DNA from: UBA1413 sp964650525
Lineage (GTDB): Bacteria; Bacteroidota; Bacteroidia; Bacteroidales; Prolixibacteraceae
DNA: 64,000 nt
Assembly (NCBI GenBank): GCA_964650525.1
Contig: CAZYUA010000021.1
Coordinates: 1 to 64,000 of the forward strand
Reading direction: 5' to 3'
The notes beneath the pieces were generated by a model. It searched no databases, had not been told where the DNA came from, and saw nothing but the letters and a program-made list of their open reading frames with translations. Positions 34,599 to 44,622 of this stretch are shown piece by piece (position 1 is the first letter of the stretch; each line of letters begins with the position of its first letter). The position numbers were made by a program, and so were the translations under genes.

Positions 34599-37500
34599 TC
34601 ATTGTGTGGCATGGGTTTCCCCAGAAGTTCTATGGTGAAGCCGGTCAAGTATTTCGAATACACAGGGGATAACCACCAGGGTAAGGATCGTGGAGGTGAT
34701 CAATCCACCAATGACCGCCAGGGCCATAGGTGAACGGAGCTGGGTACTTTCACCGAAACCGATGGTCAGGGGAATCAGAGCCAGGATGGTGGTCAGAGTG
34801 GTCATCAGTATAGGCCGCAATCGTTGTTGCCCGGCCATAACAATGGCGCTTCTCCTGTCCATTCCCTCCTGCATAAGCTGATTTATCCGGTCTATCAGGA
34901 TAATGGAACTGTTCACGGCGATACCGGCCAGCATAATAATCCCGATTACGGCCATAATGTTCAGGGTTCGCCCCAGGAGGAAAAATGTCAGGATACTCCC
35001 GACCACTGCAAAGGGAATGGTCAGCAAAACCGTAAAGGGGTGTATCAAAGACTCAAACATGGAGGCAAGCACCATGTATACCAGCACGATCGAAAGTATA
35101 AGGGCAAAACCAAGGTTTTTCATGGATTCCTGCCTTTTTTCCTCATCTCCGGTCACCTGAATGGAATAATCGGGCTGCAGGGTGATGCCGGTAGTAGCCT
35201 CCCTGATTTGGCCTGCCACGTGTTCCAGGGCGGTCCCTGGTTCCATCTGGGCTGTAATTTTACCGATCCGGTTCTGGTTACGGCGGAAGATCTCCCGGGG
35301 AGAGACTCCCTGTCTGATTTCCGCAACTTCACTGAGCCGGAATACTTGGGTACCCGACCGGATCGTCATGTTCTCGATGTCTGACAACCTGGTTTCCGGC
35401 AATTTTATGGTGATGTCGCGCATCTCCCCACCCTGCTCCAATTGTCCGGCATTTTTGCCCTCCAACTGGTCTTGCAACTGCGTAATCACCGAACTGATGG
35501 TCAGATCGTAAATGCCTGCCTTGATACGGTCTATCACCACCTCCACCTCGGGAGCTCCCGCTTCCAGGGAGGTCAGGATGTTGAAAAGCCCGGGTATGGA
35601 AGCCATTTTCTCCTTTACTTCCAGCGAGATTCTTTCGATTTCATCCATCTCTTCCCCTTTGATCTCAACCACCACCGGTGCCTCGTCGGTACCCAGGATA
35701 GATTTCAGGGCGCTTTCTTCCTTCGAAAAAGTGATCTCCAGATCGGGGTTTCCTGCGGTAATCCGGTCCATGTCCTCAATCACCTGGTTAGCAGTCCGTT
35801 GTGCTCCTTCTTTGAGAATGACAGTAATCTGAGCGGTATTCTCACCTTCAAAAACCGATGAGGCATCTCCGGTCAGGCCGGTAGTGGGTCCGGAATGGGA
35901 GTATATTTTATCCAGGTCATCACCGAGATAATCGGTCAAAACCGACTCGAGGTTGAGTACCGTAGATTCGGTTCTTTCCAGGCGGGTACCTTCGGCCAGT
36001 TTGAGGTTCATATTCAGTTCCCTGGTTTCTGTCTGGGGCATGAATTCCGTACCGATATGGGGAAGCAGCAGAAAGGCTGCCCCTGTCAGAAACAGGGCCA
36101 CCAGGATTACCAGCCATTTGAAATGGAGGATTTTCTCCAGAAACCGTCCGTAGCCTTTCATTTGTACAGAGCGATGGGAGATGGGGGCCGGTTTGTTGAG
36201 GTACAACCGGTGATAAAGCATCGGGATCAGCAGGATGGCAGCAAACAGGGAGGTAAGCAGCGAAAAGGCGACGGTCCAGGCCTGGTCTTTGAAGAGTTCA
36301 CCAGAAGCACCGTGAAGGTATACAATAGGAAGAAAGACGACAATGGTTGTCAGAGTAGCTGCCAAGATGGCGCCGCCCACCTGGGCAGTACCGTTGACGG
36401 CCGCATCCCTGACACTGGCTCCCCCTTCGTGTTGCCTGAAGATGTTTTCAATAACCACAATGGCATTATCTACCAGCATACCGGCACCCAAAGCCAACCC
36501 TCCCATGGTCATAATGTTGACCGTCATATTGTTGAAATACATCAGGCTGAAAGTGGCAATGATCGAAAAAGGAATGGCCAGGCTGACAATCAGCGTGGTC
36601 CCGATCCGGCGCAGAAAGAGGAACAATACAAAGACAGCCAGGATAATGCCGTAAAAGGCCGACTTTTCAACATCCGTTATGGATTCCCGGATAAAGGAAC
36701 CCTGGTTGCTGACTGTGGTTATCTGATACCCCGGCAGGGATTTACCGATCTTCACGAGCGCCTCGTTGATCTGGGCAACCGCCTTGACCGTATTGAAACG
36801 GGTCTCCTTATAAATCGACAGGCCGATACATCGCTGGCCGTTCAGGTGCACAATATTGACCGGTTCCTTATTGGCATAAGAGACGACAGCCACATCTTTC
36901 AGGAAGACGGGAGTCATGGCTCCACTGGTAGTGGTACCCGATGAAGGAACCACGGTTTTATACCCGATGATCAGGTTTTCGAAATCTTCTCTGTCGTTTA
37001 GCAGGCTGATACCTTTGACAATATACTGCAGCCCCATTTCAGAGATCCTCCCGCCGGAGACGCTGCGGTTGAAATTCTGGATCCTCTGGCTTAATTCATC
37101 GAGGGTGACATTTTGGGCTTCCAACCGGTACAGGTCTGTTTCAATAACGATTTCATTCTCCTCCTGACCCGACAGTTCCACTTCGGCTACCCCCTCGAGC
37201 CGCACCAGCTCGTTACGGACATAATTTTCGGCCACCTTCCGGATCTCGTTCATGTCGGTGATCTCATTGTGATTCATGGCCACCAGCATTACCGGAGCTG
37301 TATTGGGATCGTGCTGGGTGATTCTCAGCTCGTCGATATCCTGGTTCTGGGCATACGAATTGAGGGCTTTCTGCAAATCCAGAAAGGCTTCATCCATATC
37401 TTTCTTCCAGGTATATTCCACCGTTATCTGGGAGGTCCCCACACGGGTTACAGAGGTCACCTGAGTCACATCAGACTGCCGGATGGCTAAAGCTTCGATG

Positions 37501-37700
37501 TTTTCCACAAACTGCTTTTCCATCTCTTCAGGGGGTCGCTCTCCCGAGGTAATTTCAATGAAGATTCTGGGAGATCTCAGATCCGGGAACAAATCCACTC
37601 CCAGCTTGTCGAACGAAATGTATCCCAGCAGAAAGACCGCCAGAACAATCATCAAGATGGTGACCGGATTGTTAACAGAGAAGAGCGCTAGCTTTTTCAT
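34599..37700 (-). CDS. Efflux RND transporter permease
   Basis: The 1033-residue protein is a normal-length AcrB/MdtB-type proton-driven exporter of the inner membrane, working with an HlyD adaptor and TolC channel. It has 12 membrane segments in two sets with large periplasmic loops. TM4 holds Asp411 in GAGMLVDNAIVVIENIF; the second half has AGIAVNSSIILIDRINQL. Its start overlaps the adaptor gene stop by 4 bases, so the two are coupled. With the RND part of the fusion protein it might form a mixed trimer, as MdtB and MdtC do. Confidence 0.95.
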   Translation of the reverse strand: MKKLALFSVNNPVTILMIVLAVFLLGYISFDKLGVDLFPDLRSPRIFIEITSGERPPEEMEKQFVENIEALAIRQSDVTQVTSVTRVGTSQITVEYTWKKDMDEAFLDLQKALNSYAQNQDIDELRITQHDPNTAPVMLVAMNHNEITDMNEIRKVAENYVRNELVRLEGVAEVELSGQEENEIVIETDLYRLEAQNVTLDELSQRIQNFNRSVSGGRISEMGLQYIVKGISLLNDREDFENLIIGYKTVVPSSGTTTSGAMTPVFLKDVAVVSYANKEPVNIVHLNGQRCIGLSIYKETRFNTVKAVAQINEALVKIGKSLPGYQITTVSNQGSFIRESITDVEKSAFYGIILAVFVLFLFLRRIGTTLIVSLAIPFSIIATFSLMYFNNMTVNIMTMGGLALGAGMLVDNAIVVIENIFRQHEGGASVRDAAVNGTAQVGGAILAATLTTIVVFLPIVYLHGASGELFKDQAWTVAFSLLTSLFAAILLIPMLYHRLYLNKPAPISHRSVQMKGYGRFLEKILHFKWLVILVALFLTGAAFLLLPHIGTEFMPQTETRELNMNLKLAEGTRLERTESTVLNLESVLTDYLGDDLDKIYSHSGPTTGLTGDASSVFEGENTAQITVILKEGAQRTANQVIEDMDRITAGNPDLEITFSKEESALKSILGTDEAPVVVEIKGEEMDEIERISLEVKEKMASIPGLFNILTSLEAGAPEVEVVIDRIKAGIYDLTISSVITQLQDQLEGKNAGQLEQGGEMRDITIKLPETRLSDIENMTIRSGTQVFRLSEVAEIRQGVSPREIFRRNQNRIGKITAQMEPGTALEHVAGQIREATTGITLQPDYSIQVTGDEEKRQESMKNLGFALILSIVLVYMVLASMFESLIHPFTVLLTIPFAVVGSILTFFLLGRTLNIMAVIGIIMLAGIAVNSSIILIDRINQLMQEGMDRRSAIVMAGQQRLRPILMTTLTTILALIPLTIGFGESTQLRSPMALAVIGGLITSTILTLVVIPCVFEILDRLHHRTSGETHATQ

Positions 37701-38752
37701 TTAATTACTTTTACTTTCGAGTCGTTGCGAAGGGTCTCATACCCTTTTACTACCAGACGTTCATTTACTTTCAAGCCCGACAGCACTTCGGCAAAATCCT
37801 GGTTCTCGATACCCAGATTGATCCGTCTTTCGCGTGCGGTGCTTTGTTCAACCACATAGACCACCTTTCCGCGGTTATTGGAAAGGATGATGCTTTTGGG
37901 AATGACAATGGCGCTATCCTTGCGGGCAACGATGATGTCGGCTTTTACGAACATCCCCGGTCTTAATCTCAATCCTGCATTGTCTATGAGCAGTTTTCCC
38001 TTGAACGTCCGGGTTTCGGTGCTTACCGCCGGAGAGAGTTCCGCGACCACAGCTTTAAGCGTATCTTCAGCCAGCGTGTAATTGGTAATCAGCGCTTCCT
38101 GACCTGTAAAGATGTCTCCGATATTTTTCTCCGGTAAATTGATTTCAAGGTACATTTTTTCATAGCTCATCAGAGTAACCATCGGCTGGCCCGAAGTGAC
38201 CCTGGTTCCCTGCGTATAATAGGGCAGATCGACGATGGTCCCGGCAAAAGGAGCGGTAACGCTCATTTTGGAGAGTTTCACCTGTGCATTTTCAAAATCA
38301 TAGCGTGCATTGGTTGCCGACACCTCGGCATTTCGTAGTTCCCTCAGGGTTACGCCTCCTTTTTCGTAAAGCGATTTTTGTTTTTCATATTCCTGGCTGG
38401 CAATTTCCAAATTCAGCTTTTTGGCATCCAGGGCAATCCCGTTGACATACTCCGGGTCTTCGAAACGGACCAGAACCTGTCCGGGCCGCACTTTATCGCC
38501 CAGTTTGAAGGGCCTTCCGGCAGATGGATTGGTTGCCAGCCGGTAGGTACCGGTCATTTCAGAATTGAGGGTCACCTCCTGAACAGCCTTGGCGGTACCG
38601 GTAGTGTTGACATACATCTCGATCGGTTTCTTCCGGAGATCCTCAACAGTAACGGGAATGGCCAGGTCGGTGGTTTCGGTCTCCTGACGGCCTCCACAGC
38701 CGGCCAGTGCAAGGAATGCTGCAAACAGCATTGCATGGGATATCGTCTTCAT
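37697..38752 (-). CDS. HlyD/AcrA-type periplasmic adaptor lipoprotein
   Basis: The 351-residue membrane fusion protein links RND pumps to the TolC channel. The signal peptide ends in lipobox LALAGC (Cys19), so it is anchored by lipid. The biotinyl-lipoyl-like halves appear as FKLGDKVRPGQVLVRFEDPE and VTAPFAGTIVDLPYYTQGT on either side of a helical hairpin (about 115-165). The beta barrel and membrane-proximal domains follow, ending VKGYETLRNDSKVKVI. The ATG at 38752 (MKTISHAM) gives a proper signal peptide. Only one adaptor gene serves the two RND permeases here. Confidence 0.94.
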   Translation of the reverse strand: MKTISHAMLFAAFLALAGCGGRQETETTDLAIPVTVEDLRKKPIEMYVNTTGTAKAVQEVTLNSEMTGTYRLATNPSAGRPFKLGDKVRPGQVLVRFEDPEYVNGIALDAKKLNLEIASQEYEKQKSLYEKGGVTLRELRNAEVSATNARYDFENAQVKLSKMSVTAPFAGTIVDLPYYTQGTRVTSGQPMVTLMSYEKMYLEINLPEKNIGDIFTGQEALITNYTLAEDTLKAVVAELSPAVSTETRTFKGKLLIDNAGLRLRPGMFVKADIIVARKDSAIVIPKSIILSNNRGKVVYVVEQSTARERRINLGIENQDFAEVLSGLKVNERLVVKGYETLRNDSKVKVIK

Positions 38753-38791
38753 GTTCTTTATATTTTCTCGTTGGTACATATTTCTGCGTGT

Positions 38792-40294
38792 TTATTTTTT
38801 AGTCTGATATAATTCGGCAGGTACGACAGGTTGGTTTTTTTCAAAATCGAACAGGCTCTGTACCTTCAGGTTAAGCAATTGGATTTTATAATTGAGCAGT
38901 GCCTGGGCATAGGCTATCTTCTGGGAAGAGAGCTGGTTTTGGTAGAGATTGAGGTCCATCCCTGTCAGGTCTCCGTTTTCGTATCTTTCCAGGTTGATTT
39001 CGTAGGTCAGCTGCGCATTCCGTTCGCTTTGACGGGCAATTTCGATCTGGTTTACCTGGTTCTCCAGGTTCCGGTATACCTGCCGGATGTCGATGATGAT
39101 TTGTTTGCGTTGTTCATCCAGGTTCAGCTCCTGGCTCTTAATGGAGGCCTCCTGGGCTCTGATTCTGGCTTTTTTCTCACCCCAGTCGAATATCGGGATG
39201 GAAAAGGAGAGCTGAACCTGCGGGTTCTTGGTCGGCTGGTCGAACATCAATCCCAGTTTTTCGTTGTCGCCGATAAAGCCATAGGCCAGGTTCATGGTTC
39301 CGTTGAATTCGTTCAGCGCTTTGGTACGGATCATTTCGAACTGGCTGCTTTCGACCTCTATTTCCCGTTGGCGGAGTTCCATACGGCTTTTGAGTCCGTT
39401 TTCAATGGCTTTTTCAAGGTCCACGGGTACGGGTTGTGCTTCCACATCGGCCATCACCAGAATGTCCTCGAATAAATCAATTCCGAGGTACATTTTTAAT
39501 TCATCCTTGGCATTTTCGAAGGAGACCTGGCTGTTTTGCAAACCGGAGGTGGACTGCGACAGGTTCAGTTCAGCCTGGTACAATTCCTCTCTGGCAGCCA
39601 GACCGGCGTCTACCTTATTTTTTATGATTTCATAGCTTTTACGCGTATTTTCAAGTTCTTCGCGGGCAATGGAAAGGTCCATCTGGGCCATGTATACATT
39701 GTAGAAAAACTGGGTGACATTTTTTTCTAGATTCAGCCGCTGCATGGCATAACTGAGATTGGCATTTTCGTAACTTAATTCCAGTTCTTTGAGTTGCAGC
39801 TTCAGCCTGTTATAGGTAAAAAGGGGCTGGTTGAGGTTCAGGTACAGGTTATTGGAAAATCGTTTGCTGGTTGTCGGGTCCTGACCCGTAAATTCTGCTG
39901 TGCTGCGCTGCCATCCAAACCGGTTAATCAGGGAGATGGTGCCGTCGGTGACCAGGATGGGTTGTTCAACCCTGAAGGTTGCATTGGTAGCAAAGGACTC
40001 GTTGGTATACCATTCTGAAAACCGGGTGTCGAAACGGCGGGTATTCGTATAATCAACGGGATTGACGCTGAGGCTGAACTTCGATTTCATAGCCGCCCGC
40101 TGGGCTTCCAGGTTGTTCTGGTACCGCTCCAGGTTCAGCAGGGATTGCTGGATGGAGGGACTGTTGGTCTCGGCAATAGCCAGAGCTTTGTCGAGGGTCA
40201 GGGTTTGCTGCGCAAAAGCGGCAAAGGAAACTGTAAGCAACGCGGCACACATCAAGGCTGCCCGGCCGGCCCTAAATTTTGTTACGTATTTCAT
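38792..40294 (-). CDS. TolC-family outer-membrane channel
   Basis: The product (500 residues from the ATG at 40294) has a signal peptide ending SFAAFA before QQTLTLDKALAIAETNSPSI, the usual start of TolC-like factors. Two long alpha-helical OEP repeats follow, with VDAGLAAREELYQAELNLSQ and RYENGDLTGMDLNLYQNQL as repeat motifs. It forms the trimeric exit duct for the RND pump encoded next (39 bases to the adaptor gene). Another in-frame ATG two codons upstream (40300) cannot be excluded. Confidence 0.93.
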   Translation of the reverse strand: MKYVTKFRAGRAALMCAALLTVSFAAFAQQTLTLDKALAIAETNSPSIQQSLLNLERYQNNLEAQRAAMKSKFSLSVNPVDYTNTRRFDTRFSEWYTNESFATNATFRVEQPILVTDGTISLINRFGWQRSTAEFTGQDPTTSKRFSNNLYLNLNQPLFTYNRLKLQLKELELSYENANLSYAMQRLNLEKNVTQFFYNVYMAQMDLSIAREELENTRKSYEIIKNKVDAGLAAREELYQAELNLSQSTSGLQNSQVSFENAKDELKMYLGIDLFEDILVMADVEAQPVPVDLEKAIENGLKSRMELRQREIEVESSQFEMIRTKALNEFNGTMNLAYGFIGDNEKLGLMFDQPTKNPQVQLSFSIPIFDWGEKKARIRAQEASIKSQELNLDEQRKQIIIDIRQVYRNLENQVNQIEIARQSERNAQLTYEINLERYENGDLTGMDLNLYQNQLSSQKIAYAQALLNYKIQLLNLKVQSLFDFEKNQPVVPAELYQTKK

Positions 40295-40330
40295 ACACAT
40301 TTAGAATTTCAAATGTAAACAACCCAAACG

Positions 40331-43300
40331 TTAAAGTTTCACGATCTTGATCGCATCGGCGATCACCGTTCTTCGTGCAGATTTGTCGGTTAAGACCACC
40401 TTGGCGTTTCCGGGGGAAAAATAAAAGGATCCCAGGTTGTTCCAACCATCCTCGGCTGTATCCACCTGGAGGGTTTGTTCGGTTTCGCCGTCATCATGGG
40501 TAATATAAAAATGGTATTCTCCCTTGTCGTCGCCTCCGCCCCTGCCTGGCCCGAAACCACGCATACGCCCCACGAAGGGACTTATATAGGCCAATACCTC
40601 ATAGTTACCCGGGTCTTTTACCGGCAGGGTCCAGGTAACCTGCTGGTCGCCTGTCCCGGATTTGATGTAATACGCCGATCTGACATAGTCACCATAAAAT
40701 ACCGAGTTGGTGGTATTGGTCCAGTTCAGGGGCGGCCGCCAGGCATTCATTCCCGAATATTTCAGGGTGGAGGCCTCCTCCTTGACGATCAGCCGGTACA
40801 ACAGCGATTTTTTATCAGAAGAGGAAAAACTGAATCCCGGGTCTTCGTTGTCGACCACCCATTCGTTGGGCTGAAGCATCGAGACGGGAACATCGGAGAC
40901 CTGTTCCCCTTCGAAGGGTACAGCCTTGAGGTCTTCTTCGACTTTCCGGAAGAACTGTTCCAGGGTCTGTGGTATATTCTTCGAGGTCATTGTGTTAATG
41001 GTCAATCCTCTGGGTTCACTGTCGAAGAGATAACTAACCTTTTTGGTTTCCCCGGCTTTCAGGTATACAATCTTGTTGATATTGTCGTCAGGGCTTCCGA
41101 AACCGCGCATCATCATCCTCGACCGGCCTCCCCCAAATCCCCCCAGCCGGAATGTCAGCCTCATAACGCCATCTACTTCGGAAGTGTTGCTCACGCTGAA
41201 CGATACCATGGTCCTGATCTGGTCGTCGGCTTTGGTGTTCACGGCCACAATGGGAGATAGCAGAAACCCCGGGAGCTTTTGGTCCTTAAACCAGTTATCC
41301 ATATAAGGGGTAAGGGTCAGCTGGAAGTTCCGGTTCAGGGCATTATCCAGACTGTCGAATGGAAGTACCCTGAAACGGGTTTCGGTTAGTATCTTGCGCA
41401 GGAATTCAGTGAATTCAGCCTCTCCTGCTTTGGACTGGATCATGGTGAAGAGCACATCTCCCTTTAATTTCATCAGGTTGTCAATGAGGTACCGCTGCTC
41501 CTTATCCTTCAGTAATTCTTCGAAGGAACGGTCCTGCAGAGCAATATTGGCCATTTCATCCTCACTCAACCCCGTCATATTACGCATCCACCCGGATACC
41601 ATATTACTCGACTGGCTTTTAAGATATGCTTCGAGGATGAGGTTAGACACTGGCCACTGGTCCGAACGGAGATGGTTGCTGAAATAATAAAACAGGGGAA
41701 AGATAAACTGGGGATTGCCCGATTCGATGGCCTGGGTGACCTGTCCGGCAGTACGGCGGATAACCGGACGGCCCCCCTCACGGGTGAAATTACCCAGAAT
41801 GTTCAATAAGGCACTGATCTGGTACTCTTTATCGGAGAGGCTTCGCCCCTCCCGTTCGTTTCTTTTCTTATCCCTTTTGATCTGGCTTTTCACATCGATG
41901 TCGTTGAGCAGGTACCCTTTCTCCTGTAAGAAAACCTGTTCCGGCTGGACGGTTTCCTGCTGGGTTGTCCAGGTGCGCTCAAAAGGTTTAAACTGGGCGG
42001 GAACCTCCACGATGGAAAACCTGCTGAAAGGATACTGGAGGTTGTAGGTACGCTGGAAATCACGGAACCGCTCATCGATCAGCGCCGGGATGGTATCGGC
42101 GATCTCCGGCATGGCTTTGCTGAAAAAGTCGTGCCCCTCGATATGCCAGATCCCGAATTCCACTCCGGCGGTGGTCATTGTTTTCATGACATAATTCCCG
42201 ATGACCAGCGATATCTGAGGCAGAGGGTGTTCATTCCGGAACTGAAATTTCCCGGGACTTTCAACGCTGATCTGACCCTGAGAAACAGCCTGAAGCATGG
42301 TGTCGGTCTCTACCCGGAGTCTGAAATCAGTAAAGAACAACCGGTTCCAGCCGAAATTACCTGTACTGTAAGTAGCCCCGGTTTCAGGATACCAGTTGGC
42401 CTCCCGGGTAAGTAAAACATAACCGGGGGTAACAAAAGCATGCCGTTTATCCACATTGATCAGGAAATCCCCGAATTTCTCCTGCCGGGTTTTTTCGTCG
42501 ATATCAAGATAGCAGAAAGCTTCGTCGATGGTCCCGGAATAGCTGATATCCAGGCGGACTGAATCGCCTTTGGCAAGAGGTGTCTCCAAAGACAGAAAGG
42601 CTAACTGCAGCTTACGGGTGTAGGGAATATCCCGTCCGCCGGCTTTCAGCGAGGATATTTCCAGACCGGGATTCAGACTGAAAACCAGCGTGTCTATCGG
42701 GTCTGCGTTGTGATTAACCGCCAGCAGGGAGGAGTTCACCCCGATCGAAGACCCCTGGTGGTGAAGGGCAAGATCGTGCGTTAAGACATCGGCAACGGGA
42801 TACCCGGCATAGTGATTATTCAGTTCCACAGCCTCTGCTTTCAGGCGTTCATCGCCGACAAAGCGGTTAATATGGTTAAAGGCCAGATACACACCCACAC
42901 CGATAAAAAGAACGCTTAAAACAATAGATAACCAGGTCATGGATTCGGACTGGGGTAGCCGCTTCAGCAGGAAGATCGTCAGAAAGATAAAACCGGCTCC
43001 CAGGCAAAAATAGATACCCCGGTGGCCAAGAATTACCCCCAGGTTACCAAACCCTGCGATTTCCGATTGAAGCATGGGTATGTTGAAAGCCATATAGTCG
43101 AAGACATAATAATAGGCTCCCTGGATCAGAAAGAGCGTAATGCCGATGTACCCCAGGATGATGACAAAGGTGACAGCCTGGTTGCGGATCAGGCTCATCA
43201 GCAAAAAGGAGAGCCCCATGATGTACACCAGGGTAGGTATGCTTATGAGAACCAGGTATATAAGATAGGAATTCCACGGAACATGGGTATTGGAGGCCGT

Positions 43301-43702
43301 TAAGTTAAACACGAGAGCCATCAGTAAAATGGCAATATTCAGGATCATGAATACCTGCATGTTGCCGAGTGTCTTACCGATGACGTACTCCCCGTTGGTC
43401 ATGGAACGCATATAGATTACCTCAGTGGTATCCAGCTTTTTGTCTCTTTTTAAAAAGTCGGAAGCCAGAAAAACAGCAATGATCGCCTGGGCAACATTCA
43501 GGATTAAGAGGTTGAAATAGGGTATGGCGGCAGGAATAGCCCTGAAAATCCACATCGACTGTCCGGCATCGGAAACAAGACCCAGGTCCATGAAAAACAG
43601 CACTACCAGCGACAGGATGCTGAAAATTCTGAAAAACCAGCTGCGAAACAGGGTTTTTCGCTCATACTTGGCTATGGAGTTGATATTGTGAAGAGAAATC
43701 AT
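40331..43702 (-). CDS. ABC permease with M1-peptidase-like and golvesin-like regions
   Basis: The 1123-residue protein starts as an ABC-2 permease: about six membrane segments in residues 20-265, with a seventh near 265-285. A very large extracytoplasmic part follows. Its first section (about 340-830) has the layout of the M1-aminopeptidase domain often joined to Bacteroidota ABC permeases (for example TREANWYPETGATYSTG), but no HExxH zinc motif exists anywhere, so peptidase activity looks lost. Glycine- and methionine-rich loops (GGFGGGRSRMMMRGFG) occur near 900. The last 150 residues, ending VIADAIKIVKL, resemble a golvesin C-terminal beta domain. It starts 23 bases after the ATPase gene. 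Confidence 0.82.
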   Translation of the reverse strand: MISLHNINSIAKYERKTLFRSWFFRIFSILSLVVLFFMDLGLVSDAGQSMWIFRAIPAAIPYFNLLILNVAQAIIAVFLASDFLKRDKKLDTTEVIYMRSMTNGEYVIGKTLGNMQVFMILNIAILLMALVFNLTASNTHVPWNSYLIYLVLISIPTLVYIMGLSFLLMSLIRNQAVTFVIILGYIGITLFLIQGAYYYVFDYMAFNIPMLQSEIAGFGNLGVILGHRGIYFCLGAGFIFLTIFLLKRLPQSESMTWLSIVLSVLFIGVGVYLAFNHINRFVGDERLKAEAVELNNHYAGYPVADVLTHDLALHHQGSSIGVNSSLLAVNHNADPIDTLVFSLNPGLEISSLKAGGRDIPYTRKLQLAFLSLETPLAKGDSVRLDISYSGTIDEAFCYLDIDEKTRQEKFGDFLINVDKRHAFVTPGYVLLTREANWYPETGATYSTGNFGWNRLFFTDFRLRVETDTMLQAVSQGQISVESPGKFQFRNEHPLPQISLVIGNYVMKTMTTAGVEFGIWHIEGHDFFSKAMPEIADTIPALIDERFRDFQRTYNLQYPFSRFSIVEVPAQFKPFERTWTTQQETVQPEQVFLQEKGYLLNDIDVKSQIKRDKKRNEREGRSLSDKEYQISALLNILGNFTREGGRPVIRRTAGQVTQAIESGNPQFIFPLFYYFSNHLRSDQWPVSNLILEAYLKSQSSNMVSGWMRNMTGLSEDEMANIALQDRSFEELLKDKEQRYLIDNLMKLKGDVLFTMIQSKAGEAEFTEFLRKILTETRFRVLPFDSLDNALNRNFQLTLTPYMDNWFKDQKLPGFLLSPIVAVNTKADDQIRTMVSFSVSNTSEVDGVMRLTFRLGGFGGGRSRMMMRGFGSPDDNINKIVYLKAGETKKVSYLFDSEPRGLTINTMTSKNIPQTLEQFFRKVEEDLKAVPFEGEQVSDVPVSMLQPNEWVVDNEDPGFSFSSSDKKSLLYRLIVKEEASTLKYSGMNAWRPPLNWTNTTNSVFYGDYVRSAYYIKSGTGDQQVTWTLPVKDPGNYEVLAYISPFVGRMRGFGPGRGGGDDKGEYHFYITHDDGETEQTLQVDTAEDGWNNLGSFYFSPGNAKVVLTDKSARRTVIADAIKIVKL

Positions 43703-43725
43703 AGGGTAGTCTTTTTTATAACAAT

Positions 43726-44622
43726 TTAATCAGCAATCCACTGGTTCAACTTTTTCTCCATGAAATAGACATAGGCATGCTCGAGGTTAGGCTCGATGGG
43801 TTTTCCATAATAGCCATTTATCTGGTCTGCAACAACCTGCACCTCCCAACCGTTATCGGAGGGGATGGTAGTAATTACCGGAAATTTTTCGTTGATCTCC
43901 AAATATTCTTTTTCGGTTGCCTGGATCAGCCAAACATGGCCTTCGGCTTCCCTGACAAGTTCTTCAGGAGAGCCATTAAACACCAGATTTCCCTTGTTCA
44001 GGAGTGCCACATTTTCGCAGGTGCTCGATATATCGCCGACAATATGGGTGGAAAGAATGATGATGACATCACGGGTGCTGATGTTCGAAAGAAGGTTCCT
44101 GAACCGGATCCGTTCTTCAGGGTCCAGGCCTGTGGTCGGTTCATCCACTATGATGATCTTCGGATCGTTGATCAGAGCCTGAGCAATGCCCAGCCTCCGC
44201 TTCATACCCCCGGAGAGCCTGTTGGCACTGCGGTCGCGGGCCTCGAAAAGCCCCACCTCTTCGAGCATGCGATCTACAGCATCCTGGCGCTTTACCTTGT
44301 TTTTCATACCTGCTAACCTGGCCGTGTAATCCAGAAACTCCCAGGTTTTCAACTTGGCAAAAAACCGGAAATCCTGGGGCAGATAGCCCAGCATTGCCCT
44401 GATTTCCCGCCGGTTTTTCATCAGGTCCAGGTGATCGTTAATGGTCACCCTGCCATTGGATGGCTTCATCAGGGTCACTAATATCCGCATCAGGGTTGAT
44501 TTACCAGCTCCGTTGGGACCCAGTAACCCAAACATGCCGTTGGCAATCTCCAGGTTAATATCCTTTAATGCCCAGTTACCATTCCGGTAAACCTTATTTA
44601 ACTCTTCAATTGAAATTTTCAC
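43726..44622 (-). CDS. ABC transporter ATP-binding protein
   Basis: The 298-residue ATPase has Walker A GPNGAGKST near residue 36, Q-loop GYLPQDFRFF, signature RLSGGMKRRLG, Walker B IIIVDEPTTGLD and H-loop STHI. The start codon is GTG (44620-44622). It is the first gene of the array and the natural partner of the permease encoded 23 bases downstream. It shares unusual stretches with the ATPase end of the RND-ABC fusion (GMFGLLGPNGAGKST, WEFLDY, ERIRFRNLL), so the two are probably products of duplication. Confidence 0.94.
   Translation of the reverse strand: MKISIEELNKVYRNGNWALKDINLEIANGMFGLLGPNGAGKSTLMRILVTLMKPSNGRVTINDHLDLMKNRREIRAMLGYLPQDFRFFAKLKTWEFLDYTARLAGMKNKVKRQDAVDRMLEEVGLFEARDRSANRLSGGMKRRLGIAQALINDPKIIIVDEPTTGLDPEERIRFRNLLSNISTRDVIIILSTHIVGDISSTCENVALLNKGNLVFNGSPEELVREAEGHVWLIQATEKEYLEINEKFPVITTIPSDNGWEVQVVADQINGYYGKPIEPNLEHAYVYFMEKKLNQWIAD

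Noticed and set aside
35895..36944. A 349-codon plus-strand open frame opposite the RND permease gene
   Set aside because: It runs antisense to conserved RND motifs and is rich in Gln, Gly and Asp, as expected for a shadow frame.
40331..43702. Active M1 aminopeptidase joined to an ABC permease
   Set aside because: No HExxH motif exists in the protein, so an active zinc site cannot be supported.
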